Shown in pieces: positions 44,848-53,235 of a DNA stretch of 64,000 nt (within the stretch, counting starts at the first letter, position 1; every line of letters starts with the position of its first letter). The notes below the pieces were generated by a model, which did no database searches, had not been told where the DNA came from, and saw only the letters and a program-made list of their open reading frames with translations. Origin of the DNA: Anaerolineales bacterium (GTDB lineage: Bacteria; Chloroflexota; Anaerolineae; Aggregatilineales; UBA2796); assembly GCA_015075625.1 (NCBI GenBank), contig JABTTZ010000002.1, positions 744,001-808,000 of the forward strand. The letters run 5' to 3'. The position numbers and the translations under genes are program-made.

Positions 44848-45795
44848 ATGTATGCTCTCAGACTAATTGTCTCTCTACCCTTTTTATCTTCTGAAGAAGG
44901 CGGCAGTCCTCCCCTCATGTGGAGGGTGATTGATCGTCCCCCCTTGAGGGTGAACTGGTCACAGCCCACTGTACGAGGGGCTGCCCGCCGCGCCGATGGC
45001 GAATCGTGGTATCAGATTTACCGCGTCCCGACGCCAGACGGCGTGATCCATGTCGAACGCATTCTAGAGGTGGGCGATTACTATCTGTACCCCGACGCAA
45101 TTCACTGCCACCCGGCGGATCAGGCTGATGCCGATGAAGTGATGGACTGCTTCCTGAGCCATGCCCTTTCGCTGTGGTTTGAGCTACGCGGGCAGCCTGC
45201 CATACACGCGGGGAGTGTTGCCTTGCCGGAAGGGGCAGTTTTATTTTCCGCCGTTAGCGGGGGCGGCAAGAGTACGATGACCGCCCATTTCGTTGCGGCG
45301 GGTTATCCGCTCATTGCCGATGATGTGACGATCTTCGCCCAACAAGATGGGGAGATCGTCGCTCCAGCAGGCTACCCTCAAATGAAGATGACCGATGCCA
45401 CCGCCTCGCGGTACATCCCCACCTATGAGGCGCTCCCCCCTGTAAACGTACATAACCCCAAACGGCGCGTCCCCATTGGGACGGGCATTTTGGGGCGCAT
45501 GGCGGGTGATCATTCCCCGGTAAAGCGCCTTTACCTTTTAGAGCGTTTTGACCCTACCGAAGCAGATGCGGCGATCACGATCACGCCCATTCTGGGGGCG
45601 GCGGGTCTGATGGAATGGCTGCGGGCGTCGATGGTGACGTGGTTTGTTGAGCCGCTCGGCTTGCAAAAAGGGCGGATGGATTTCTTTGCCAAGCTGCTTA
45701 AAACGGCGAAGGTGTGTCGTTTGCGCTACCCAAGCGGCTTAGAGCATTTGGATGCCGTTCAAGCGGCGATTGTGGCGGATGTGGCGAACGACTGA
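44848..45795 (+). CDS. HPr kinase-like protein (lasso tailoring kinase candidate)
   Basis: A 315-residue protein with an HprK-like P-loop SAVSGGGKST (about 134-143), then HFVAAGYPLIADDVTIF, whose Asp residues bind Mg2+ in the family, and FMKMTDATAS-type substrate loop. Homologues in paeninodin-type clusters phosphorylate the C-terminal Ser of the lasso precursor. The precursor here ends in Thr, so phosphorylation of that residue is a testable idea and not shown. Related proteins also exist in PqqD/nucleotidyltransferase clusters of unknown role. Separate from the precursor by a terminator, so it may have its own transcript. Family call good; substrate inferred. Confidence 0.75.
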   Translation: MYALRLIVSLPFLSSEEGGSPPLMWRVIDRPPLRVNWSQPTVRGAARRADGESWYQIYRVPTPDGVIHVERILEVGDYYLYPDAIHCHPADQADADEVMDCFLSHALSLWFELRGQPAIHAGSVALPEGAVLFSAVSGGGKSTMTAHFVAAGYPLIADDVTIFAQQDGEIVAPAGYPQMKMTDATASRYIPTYEALPPVNVHNPKRRVPIGTGILGRMAGDHSPVKRLYLLERFDPTEADAAITITPILGAAGLMEWLRASMVTWFVEPLGLQKGRMDFFAKLLKTAKVCRLRYPSGLEHLDAVQAAIVADVAND

Positions 45796-45818
45796 AGAAG
45801 GCGAGGACACTCACCCTT

Positions 45819-46358
45819 ATGAACCGAGACGACATTTATCTTCTCTACGATTACAACGATTGGGCAGATCGCCGTATTTTGACAATGTGCGCCAAAATCA
45901 GCCATGAGCAGTACACCGCCCCCACCACCATCGGGACGGGCTACGGCAGTCTACGGGCGACCCTCGTCCATATTGTCTCGGCGATGCAGCTTTGGCGAAT
46001 GCTGTTCACCGACCCGCCAAATGTCTATCGCTCCGAAGAAGATCACACCGCGCTAGAGCTTACCGAAGCCGAATTTCCGACGCTCAGCGTTTTAGAGAAA
46101 CGCTGGCAAGAAGAACGGGATACCCTACGCGCTTACCTCAACACCTTGGATGATGGGAAGGTGAAGGGCGTTCTGCGCTACACACTCCCCAATGGGATCG
46201 TCCGTGAGCGCGTGTTGTGGCACTGCCTTGTTCACCTCGTCAATCATGGCACGCAGCACCGGAGCGAGGCGGCGGTTTTACTCACCGGATACGGACAATC
46301 TCCCGGCGATATTGATATGACTGTGTTCCTCAATGAGCATTTCAACCTGCCGTCGTAG
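45819..46358 (+). CDS. DinB/YfiT-like metalloprotein
   Basis: A 179-residue four-helix-bundle protein. The metal ligands of the family are visible: TLVHIVSAMQLW with His near 46, and LVHLVNHGTQHRSEA with two His near 136 and 140. DinB family members bind divalent metals and some use bacillithiol, mycothiol or glutathione; the exact thiol is unknown. The ATG at 45819 is chosen as the family-like start; a longer frame from 45714 overlaps the HprK-like gene. Its gene is close (24 bases) to that gene, and converges on aspartokinase. Confidence 0.8.
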   Translation: MNRDDIYLLYDYNDWADRRILTMCAKISHEQYTAPTTIGTGYGSLRATLVHIVSAMQLWRMLFTDPPNVYRSEEDHTALELTEAEFPTLSVLEKRWQEERDTLRAYLNTLDDGKVKGVLRYTLPNGIVRERVLWHCLVHLVNHGTQHRSEAAVLLTGYGQSPGDIDMTVFLNEHFNLPS

Positions 46359-46405
46359 GGGGTCGGAATACACCCACTCCCTCCCCACATCCCTATATGC
46401 CTTTT

Positions 46406-47800
46406 CTAACGCTTGATCTCTGGGAAAATCTGCCGCAGCATGGGGATCGTACTTGATTCGGTCAGCTTGTGAAGCTGGCGCACAGCGTCTTTCATGTGGA
46501 TGGGTTCAACGGCAAACAAACGCCGTCCACCCATCCCCCGCGCTGCCGAGAGGACGGGGACGCTGATCGGCGCACTGCCCACCGTCCCCGACCCAAAGGC
46601 GGCAATCACCTTGACAACGGCGATCTCCCATTTGGGGAGCGCCCCTCGCAGCGTCGCCGCCACTCGCCCCGCTGCATCAGGACCCTCGCTGGTGGGGACG
46701 ACGAAGGTGAGCGTGGTATGGTGATGGCTATGCAAAACGATCACCGGTCCGCGTGCGGCTTGCCCAACTGTATGGTGAATTTGCACAAGGAAGGCGGCGA
46801 GATCAAGCGGCTGCCCATTGAGTGTCATCGCCAGCCCGTCAACGGCAGTCACTGCTTTCAGCGCCACACCTGTATCCTGTGCCTCGGCTTGAATCAGCGT
46901 GCCGGCGTGGTCAAGATTATCGGGGTTGCGAACGCGCAGCGGAATCCCACGCGGGGCGAGCGGTTCAATGGCATCGGGATGCAGCAGGCGCGTCCCAAAA
47001 TAAGCGAGTTCTTCAACCTCGCCATAGGAAAGCAAGGGAATCACCCGCGCCCCCGGCACAATAGCGGGATCAGTAGACATAATGCCATCGACATGCGTCC
47101 ACAGCCAGACCTCATCTGCCCGCAGCGCCGCCGCCAAGAGAGTCGCCGTGTAATCACTCCCGCCGCGCCCTAGCGTGGTGATCACCCCTCGTCGCGTCGC
47201 CCCGACGAAGCCCGGCAAGATCGGCGTGATTTTCGCCTCCAAAAGGGGGCGGAGGATCGCTTCGGCGCGTTCTTCGATCAAATCGATCAGCGGGTTGGCG
47301 TTTTGGTACACCTCATCGGTGATAATAACCGACTCGGCATCCACTGTGACGGCGGTCAAGCCCTCCACCCGAACAAGAGCGGTGAGGATCGCCGCCATCA
47401 CTTGTTCCCCTACTGCCATCACCCTATCCCGATCCCGCGCTGTCGCCCCTCGTTCGCGGGCAATCCGATCACAGAGGGACAGCACTTCGTAAAGGTGATG
47501 ATCCAAGAGGGTGATCAGACGTTGGCGAACGCCTAAATCGGCAATCAGCGTGTCAAGTAGGGTGATGTGCTTTTCCCGGATCAGGGCGACAATGCGGCGG
47601 TAGCCGCTGCCGCCGCTGTGTCCGGCTTCGGCGCTCTCCACCGCCCGCCGGAAAGCGTCGGTCACCCCGCCCATTGCCGAGACGACGACGACGATCTGAT
47701 CCCACGCCAGCGCCTCGGCAGCAATCACGCCGGCAACACGAGCGAGTTTGCGGGCGTCTGCCGTCAGCGACCCGCCGAATTTCATCACCAAGAGCGCCAT
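46406..47800 (-). CDS. Aspartokinase
   Basis: A 464-residue enzyme that phosphorylates aspartate for lysine, threonine and methionine synthesis. Motifs are MKFGGSL at the start, GRGGSDYTATLLAAAL for the catalytic site, and VDGIMSTDPAIVPGARVIPLLSYGEVEELAYFG, plus a C-terminal pair of ACT-like regions for feedback control (DGLAMTLNGQPLDLAAFLV, HHHTTLTFVV). The ATG at 47800 overlaps the stop of the preceding membrane protein gene in TGATG; a GTG at 47803 is the alternative. No other amino-acid gene is adjacent. Single lysC-type form; regulation by end products cannot be read. Confidence 0.92.
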   Translation of the reverse strand: MALLVMKFGGSLTADARKLARVAGVIAAEALAWDQIVVVVSAMGGVTDAFRRAVESAEAGHSGGSGYRRIVALIREKHITLLDTLIADLGVRQRLITLLDHHLYEVLSLCDRIARERGATARDRDRVMAVGEQVMAAILTALVRVEGLTAVTVDAESVIITDEVYQNANPLIDLIEERAEAILRPLLEAKITPILPGFVGATRRGVITTLGRGGSDYTATLLAAALRADEVWLWTHVDGIMSTDPAIVPGARVIPLLSYGEVEELAYFGTRLLHPDAIEPLAPRGIPLRVRNPDNLDHAGTLIQAEAQDTGVALKAVTAVDGLAMTLNGQPLDLAAFLVQIHHTVGQAARGPVIVLHSHHHTTLTFVVPTSEGPDAAGRVAATLRGALPKWEIAVVKVIAAFGSGTVGSAPISVPVLSAARGMGGRRLFAVEPIHMKDAVRQLHKLTESSTIPMLRQIFPEIKR

Positions 47801-50388
47801 CACTGCACCTCATACTCACGGAGTAAGATCAACCCATCCGCCGCACCGCGGGCATCGTCAAACACCATCAGACGGGTGAGTGACGGATAGCTGTACCATC
47901 CGGCATAAAGGCGGTATGTGCCAGCGGGAAAGGCGGGCGGCATCCCTCCAATCACTTCTGTCCATATCTCGTTAGGGTGCCATTGGCTGGTGGGATACGT
48001 TCCCTCCCCCGGCTCCCCGTCAAACTGAAGCATCATTGTGCCATCAGCGCTGACGAGATGAAAAAAGAGGTGGTAATTCTCGCGGAGGGGCGTATCCGTC
48101 CGCCAGCGTGTTTCGATCTCGAAATATCCCTCGCCAAGTGCTGAGGGTGCGGCATAGCCAAGGAAGTACAAGCCCCCCTCAAGGGCGACGGTGTGCCTGA
48201 CCAGCGGCGCAATGGAGGCGCTCTCCGGTGGCGCGTTCACCTCAAGTGCCACACACTGCGGGGTGCTTAATTCCTGACAGGATTCGCCCCTCATAACACA
48301 CCTCGGCGGAAGCGAGGTGAGGGTACAGCCTTCAAGGGGATTCAGGGTGAGTGTGTGAAACCCGGCTGAAAGGCGCAGCGGAAGCCGAACCCGCGATCCC
48401 TCTTGCGCTGAGGTGATCCATCCTCCATAACGGGTAAATCCGTCTTGTCCGTCAAGGGTGATCCCTAGCGAGCGCGGGCGCAGAAACCCGCGCAGTGGGA
48501 GAATGAGGGTTTCCTCAATGGCAGCCGGCGTGTAGAGGGGGATGTTCAGTGACTCCCCAACCCACACCCCCGAAGACGGAAATGTCCACAGAAGCGCCGT
48601 TTCTTGGGGCGGGGTGTTGGGCAGTTCAACAATCAGGTAGCGCTCGTCTTCATAAGTGGGCGTGCCGAGAACCGTCCTTGCCGCCGCCAGTTGATCGGCG
48701 CGGAGTACCTGTTTATGCAAAATAAGGACATCCACGCCTACCCTGTTCAAGAGTCCTGCTACTGCTGTTGGGAGCGAGGCGGGCTGACCTTCCTGCTCGG
48801 CGGGGAGCAGTGACGCCTCTCCGCTGACCGCCGCCGTGATCAGGCGCAGCATACCTGCATTGGCGTTCGTCTTGCGGGAGACGTAGCCCGCCAACAGCGG
48901 CTTGTGGTGGGCGGTTTGGTAGAGCAGCGCCAGTTTTTGCGCCGTTGGGTCGTCGTGGGGGAGGTGGTGAACAGCGCGAATATCGCTCCGGGTGGCGAGA
49001 TCGTAAAAATAGGAGGGAATATCTGGCGGCGTAACGGGGAAGGGAAAAAAAAGTTGATACTCCATCAGGATCAGGGCGGCGAGGGGGATGAGAAGGATTC
49101 TCTTACGGGGTGTCCTCTCTCGCAGCCGTGCCAACCCTAATGCCGCCAAGACGCCTAACGCCAGCCCTGTTGTCATGTTGAAGCGCCCGGGCGTCCGCGT
49201 GACAGCGATCAGGGGAAGGTCTTGGAAAAGGGCGTAAGGTAGGGTGATGTAACTTTCCTCGCGCAGGGTGTAGGGCAAAGCGGCATACCCTTCCGGCGAA
49301 TCGGTGCGGGTGCGCAGGGGAATATCGCCGACCTTCAGCACCGCCCCAAGCGAAAAAACCATGCAGCCGAGAAGTACCGCCAACCACACGCCGCCGCCAC
49401 GCCGCGCCAAAACCCCGATCAGCGCCAAAACGCCGCCGAGAATTCCCACATAGGCAGCACCCTCAGTGCTGTTGATGCCAATCGCTTGCTGCGCATAGGG
49501 CAGGGTCATTGGGCGGGTGAAGGGCGAGAAGGGCGAGGGCGAGACAAAACTGAGTAGATCAGCGCTGTATCGGACGCGCCCACTCTCTTGGAGGTAGGCG
49601 GGCGTATCGGGGGCGAGCGCCTCACCGATCAATGGGGCGTAAAAGGGGAGAATCAACAGCGCCCCGCCGACGAACATCCCACCCAGGGCGGCAGCGATCT
49701 TCGGCTGACGGAGCGTGCGACGGTAGACGGGTGAGAACAACCCATATGCCCCGCCAAACAGGACGAGCGGCATCACCCCGTAGACGATCCCTGTGAAATT
49801 GCCCAAAGCTAAGACCCATAATGCCAATGCCCCAATAAGCGTCCATCGTCTGGGGTGTTCCGCCCCGCCAAGAAGCCGCCATAGCGTCAGCGCCACGATG
49901 GGCAGCGCGTAGTTTGAAAGGGGGTTCACATGCCCCGCCGTTAGGTGCCCTTGTGCGGCGGGGAAGGCGCAGAAGATCAACCCGCCGATCAACGCGGGCA
50001 TCACCCGCCCGCCGCTGACGGCGTGGCAGAGCAGGTAGCCCGCCACCCCGCAGAGGACAATCATTGTCAGAATCCATAGGTTGAAGGCGGCAATCTCCCC
50101 CACAAGGAAACTCAAGGCGGTGATCGGAAGGTAGATCAGCGGTTGGGCAATCTGCGTCGCACTAAAAAAACCAGTGGGGTAGACGAGCAAGCTCTGATAA
50201 AAGGGATTCAATCCGTTTTGGAGGGCATATTTCGCCCACCACGCAAGGCGGATGTATTCGGCGCTGTCGCCGTATTCCGCTCCCGCCATGCCCACCCCAA
50301 GCTGCGTGATTAGGGGATAGGTTATAAAGACCGCCACCGCAAGGTAAAAGCCGATGATCCCCACTCGCCGGATAGAAACCATTTTCAT
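47800..50388 (-). CDS. Large polytopic membrane protein, GT-C/YfhO-like
   Basis: An 862-residue protein. Residues about 8-470 hold roughly twelve membrane segments (for example GIIGFYLAVAVFITYPLI near the start) with an acidic early loop, GAEYGDSAEYIRLAWW, as in GT-C-fold glycosyltransferases or YfhO-like proteins. The C-terminal third (about 560-860) is a soluble beta-rich domain, probably external. The Asp residues of the first loop are the usual metal/donor site. Its stop is fused to the aspartokinase start (TGATG), so translation of the two is coupled. It may transfer lipid-linked sugars to proteins or glycans; that is inferred. Confidence 0.65.
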   Translation of the reverse strand: MKMVSIRRVGIIGFYLAVAVFITYPLITQLGVGMAGAEYGDSAEYIRLAWWAKYALQNGLNPFYQSLLVYPTGFFSATQIAQPLIYLPITALSFLVGEIAAFNLWILTMIVLCGVAGYLLCHAVSGGRVMPALIGGLIFCAFPAAQGHLTAGHVNPLSNYALPIVALTLWRLLGGAEHPRRWTLIGALALWVLALGNFTGIVYGVMPLVLFGGAYGLFSPVYRRTLRQPKIAAALGGMFVGGALLILPFYAPLIGEALAPDTPAYLQESGRVRYSADLLSFVSPSPFSPFTRPMTLPYAQQAIGINSTEGAAYVGILGGVLALIGVLARRGGGVWLAVLLGCMVFSLGAVLKVGDIPLRTRTDSPEGYAALPYTLREESYITLPYALFQDLPLIAVTRTPGRFNMTTGLALGVLAALGLARLRERTPRKRILLIPLAALILMEYQLFFPFPVTPPDIPSYFYDLATRSDIRAVHHLPHDDPTAQKLALLYQTAHHKPLLAGYVSRKTNANAGMLRLITAAVSGEASLLPAEQEGQPASLPTAVAGLLNRVGVDVLILHKQVLRADQLAAARTVLGTPTYEDERYLIVELPNTPPQETALLWTFPSSGVWVGESLNIPLYTPAAIEETLILPLRGFLRPRSLGITLDGQDGFTRYGGWITSAQEGSRVRLPLRLSAGFHTLTLNPLEGCTLTSLPPRCVMRGESCQELSTPQCVALEVNAPPESASIAPLVRHTVALEGGLYFLGYAAPSALGEGYFEIETRWRTDTPLRENYHLFFHLVSADGTMMLQFDGEPGEGTYPTSQWHPNEIWTEVIGGMPPAFPAGTYRLYAGWYSYPSLTRLMVFDDARGAADGLILLREYEVQ

Positions 50389-50515
50389 ACGGATGTTTTA
50401 GATGTTCCTCTCTTGCCACCCGCCAAAGATAACGCTATAGTTGTTCCTAAGCGATACGCGAGCGTAAGAATGTGCGCGGTATTGCGCTCTGAAAACAACC
50501 GTCACCTATATCAGG

Positions 50516-50543
50516 TTGACAAACCTATTCATCACATTATACT
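50516..50543 (+). promoter_or_regulatory. Strong promoter ahead of a structured leader
   Basis: Perfect TTGACA (50516-50521), 16-base spacer, TATACT (50538-50543). The expected start site is near 50550, about 350 bases upstream of the cysteine synthase start. Confidence 0.6.
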
Positions 50544-50549
50544 CATGGA

Positions 50550-50845
50550 TGATGATAGGCTGTGGGAATCAAGGAATAGAATACCTTCTCCCATCCTTCT
50601 TGTAAGGTTCTGGTTGTAGTTCAACCAGTGAGGCTACTGCAATATGCGAGTTGAGGCTTGCTTGTGTCTGGAGCAGGGACGCTAGGTTCTTCTTCAGATA
50701 GTTAAGCAGATAACGCGACCAACAGCCTGAAGAAGCGCCCGTCCCTGAGCGCAGCACCGAGATACCCATCGGATGCTGTTACACGCTTACTGGACAAGGC
50801 GCTTTTTTGCTGCCTGTTGGTCGCGTTTTGTTTGCCTATTACCGA
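50550..50845 (+). ncRNA. Structured leader or small RNA upstream of cysteine synthase
   Basis: A roughly 290-base region after a strong promoter contains several stems. The largest is a rod-like imperfect hairpin 50712-50827: 14 pairs AACGCGACCAACAG/CTGTTGGTCGCGTT, then AAGCGCC/GGCGCTT, GTCC/GGAC, TGAGCG/CGCTTA, CAGCA/TGCTG and CCGA/TCGG, ending in an 8-base loop (50761-50768). A second perfect stem is CTGGTTG/CAACCAG (50610-50628). ATAGGC (50556-50561) could pair with GCCTAT (50835-50840) to close the region. No T-box, SAM or other known riboswitch motif was recognised. It is either a cis-acting leader of the downstream gene or a separate RNA. Confidence 0.45.
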
Positions 50846-50898
50846 GCCTTATGAAGTCGCTCAATTCACGAAACGTCACCGAGGGAATAACGAACCAA

Positions 50899-51864
50899 AT
50901 GACCCTTTTCGCCACATATGGAATGCCTATAAACGCCCCCGCCGCCGTTGGGGGGATTGAAGCTCTGATTGGCAACACCCCCGTGATCAGCCTTCGGCGG
51001 ATCACGGCGCACCTACCGGAAAACGTCCAGCTTTACGCCAAGGCAGAATGGACAAACCCGGGCGGCAGCGTGAAAGACCGCGCCGCGCTGAACATCATCC
51101 GCACGGCGGAACGGGAAGGGAAACTTCGCCCCGGCATGACCCTGGTGGACAGCACAAGTGGGAATACGGGCATCGCTTATGCCATGTTGGGCGCCTCGCG
51201 GGGGATCAAGGTGAAGCTCTTTGTCCCCGGCAACGCCAGCCCAGAACGGCTTGCCATCCTCCGCGCTTACGGGGTTGAACTCGTCCTGACCGACCCGTTG
51301 GAAGGATCGGACGGGGCGATCCGCGCCGTGCGTGAACTCGTCGCCCGCGAACCTGATTCCTACTTCTATGCCGACCAGTACAATAATCCAGCAAATTGGG
51401 GCGCTCATTACGCCACGACGGGGGTCGAAATCTGGGAACAGACGGGCGGGACGGTGACGCACTTCGTCGCCGGATTGGGAACGACAGGAACGCTCATGGG
51501 GACCGGGCGACGGTTGAAGGATTACAACCCGGCGGTGCAGATTGTCTCTTTGCAACCGGATTCGCCCTTCAACGGGTTGGAGGGCTTGAAACATATCGCC
51601 ACTGCCATCACGCCCGGCATTTACGACCCAAATTTGGCAGATCGGGATATTGGGATCAGCACGGAAGCCACCTATGGGATGGTTTTGCGTCTTGCCCGTG
51701 AGGAAGGGCTGTTGGTGGGGATTAGCGCGGCGACGGCTGTTGTTGGCTCGCTGATCGTTGCTGAGGAAGCCGCCGCACGGGGCGAGAGCGCGACGATTGT
51801 GACGCTCTTTCCTGATAACGCCTCCAAGTATCTGAGCCACGCACCGTATAACACCTTGCTCTAG
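50899..51864 (+). CDS. Cysteine synthase (PLP-dependent O-acetylserine sulfhydrylase family)
   Basis: A 321-residue enzyme that makes cysteine from O-acetylserine (or O-phosphoserine) and sulfide. The PLP lysine is in NPGGSVKDRAA, the phosphate-binding loop TSGNTG follows, then GLGTTGTLMGTGRRL. The start at 50899 (MTLFATYGMP) is chosen because GAGGGA precedes it and earlier in-frame codons overlap the leader hairpin; ATG at 50848 is possible. The size fits CysK/CysM. It follows a structured leader with its own promoter, suggesting regulation by RNA structure. Whether it uses acetyl- or phosphoserine is not clear. Confidence 0.9.
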   Translation: MTLFATYGMPINAPAAVGGIEALIGNTPVISLRRITAHLPENVQLYAKAEWTNPGGSVKDRAALNIIRTAEREGKLRPGMTLVDSTSGNTGIAYAMLGASRGIKVKLFVPGNASPERLAILRAYGVELVLTDPLEGSDGAIRAVRELVAREPDSYFYADQYNNPANWGAHYATTGVEIWEQTGGTVTHFVAGLGTTGTLMGTGRRLKDYNPAVQIVSLQPDSPFNGLEGLKHIATAITPGIYDPNLADRDIGISTEATYGMVLRLAREEGLLVGISAATAVVGSLIVAEEAAARGESATIVTLFPDNASKYLSHAPYNTLL

Positions 51865-51963
51865 AGACCTGCTACAGCACGTCCCCTACCCTCCCACGCA
51901 AGGCGACGATGCGGTACATTTAGGAGATGTCTATCGCCTTTCCAGATGCGGTGCATATGACCA

Positions 51964-53220
51964 ATGACCATCTCCTTTGATCTCCCTGAGCGATTTCTAG
52001 TCCAACGTGCCATGCTGCACGCCATTGCCGAGCAGACGATGCGCCCCTATTCCCGCCAGCTTGATGAAGCCGAACACGAACGCCCCACCGCCTTTATCAC
52101 GATGATGTGGGGTGTTCTGAAAGAACAACAAGCGCGGGCAAGTGCGAAAAGCGCCAGCATAGGGGATGCCTCTCCCTCTGAGCGTACCAAGACGGGGACG
52201 GCGTGCCTGAAAATGGTTGTTATCTCTGAACAACTTGCTTGGGGCGATTTGGGACAGTACATGACGATGCCTTCGCCCTTCCTTGCCGGCGCAGTGATCG
52301 AGGTGGCGGGCAGCCCTGAGCAGAAGCGCCGTTTTCTGACGCGCTTTGCCGAGGGGGAGCCGAAATGGGGGGCGATGGCAATGACCGAACCCGCCGCTGG
52401 ATCAGATACCTCTGCCATTGAGACAACCGCCGTCCTTGACCCAACAACAAACGAATGGGTCTTGAACGGCTGGAAAATCTTCTGTACGAATGGGACACTC
52501 GCCCTTGAGGAATCGGACGGTATCCTCGTGGTGTGGGCGACGGTGGACAAAAGCGCTGGACGGGCGGGGATGAAACCCTTCGTCGTGGAGGCGAAAACCC
52601 CCGGTGTGAAGATTGCCAAAGCGGAAATCAAGCATGGCATTCGCGCCAGCGACACGGCGGCAATCGTCCTTGAGAACGTCCGCATCCCCTATGACAACCT
52701 GCTTGGCGATCCAGCTATCCAAGAGCGCAGCGGGACGGCGGGCTTCAAGGAGGCGATGGCAACGTTTGACGCCTCCCGCCCAATTGTGGGAGCGGTGGCA
52801 GTAGGCGTGGGGCGGGCAGCATTGGAGTTCCTAAAAGAAAAACTTGCCCAAGAGGGAATCACCCTCGATTACAACAAGCCCAACCACCTGATGACAACGG
52901 TAGAACGCGATGTCTTAGAGATGGAGGCGCAGTTAAAGGCGGCGTGGCTGCTCACCCTGCGTTCGGCAGCCCTGTTTGATCGCGGTGAGCCAAACAACCT
53001 AGAAGCGTCTATGGCGAAGGTGAAAGCGGGCAAGGCAGTGACCATCGTCACCCAAAAGGCGGTGGAACTCTTGGGGACAATGGGCTACAGCCGCGAATGG
53101 CTGGTTGAAAAGTGGATGCGCGATGGCAAGATCAACGACATTTACGAGGGGACGGGGCAGATCAATACGTTGATCGTCGCCCGCCGCATTTTGGGCTACA
53201 CCTCCAAAGAATTGGCGTAA
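51964..53220 (+). CDS. Acyl-CoA dehydrogenase
   Basis: A 418-residue flavoenzyme for alpha,beta-dehydrogenation of acyl-CoA. The substrate motif MTEPAAGSDTSAI, FAD-binding WKIFCTNGT and GIRASDTAAIVLENVRIP are present, and the catalytic Glu lies in the closing IYEGTGQINTLIVARRIL. This is the standard form (the protein at 31038 is more divergent). Electron transfer flavoprotein genes are not adjacent. It is a single gene on the plus strand, convergent with the solute-binding protein gene 15 bases later. Confidence 0.95.
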   Translation: MTISFDLPERFLVQRAMLHAIAEQTMRPYSRQLDEAEHERPTAFITMMWGVLKEQQARASAKSASIGDASPSERTKTGTACLKMVVISEQLAWGDLGQYMTMPSPFLAGAVIEVAGSPEQKRRFLTRFAEGEPKWGAMAMTEPAAGSDTSAIETTAVLDPTTNEWVLNGWKIFCTNGTLALEESDGILVVWATVDKSAGRAGMKPFVVEAKTPGVKIAKAEIKHGIRASDTAAIVLENVRIPYDNLLGDPAIQERSGTAGFKEAMATFDASRPIVGAVAVGVGRAALEFLKEKLAQEGITLDYNKPNHLMTTVERDVLEMEAQLKAAWLLTLRSAALFDRGEPNNLEASMAKVKAGKAVTIVTQKAVELLGTMGYSREWLVEKWMRDGKINDIYEGTGQINTLIVARRILGYTSKELA

Positions 53221-53235
53221 CGCGCCCCGCACCCC

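Larger units (their letters stand above)
41776..45795 (+). other. Lasso peptide biosynthetic locus
   Basis: Order B2 protease, cyclase, precursor and HPr-kinase-like protein on the plus strand over 4 kb. The set is a minimal lasso locus with a tailoring kinase candidate. The precursor sits downstream of the cyclase with its own promoter and terminator. A terminator ahead of B2 and the DinB gene after the kinase mark the limits. B1 (RRE) and exporter genes are not in the locus. Confidence 0.8.

Noticed and set aside
50569-50769. Small minus-strand gene in the leader
   Set aside because: It has no recognisable motif and is antisense to the structured region.
50610-50898. T-box riboswitch before cysteine synthase
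   Set aside because: The conserved T-box sequence and the TGG-type antiterminator were not found.
50773-50898. Upstream extension of cysteine synthase
   Set aside because: The residues look non-family and overlap the leader hairpin.
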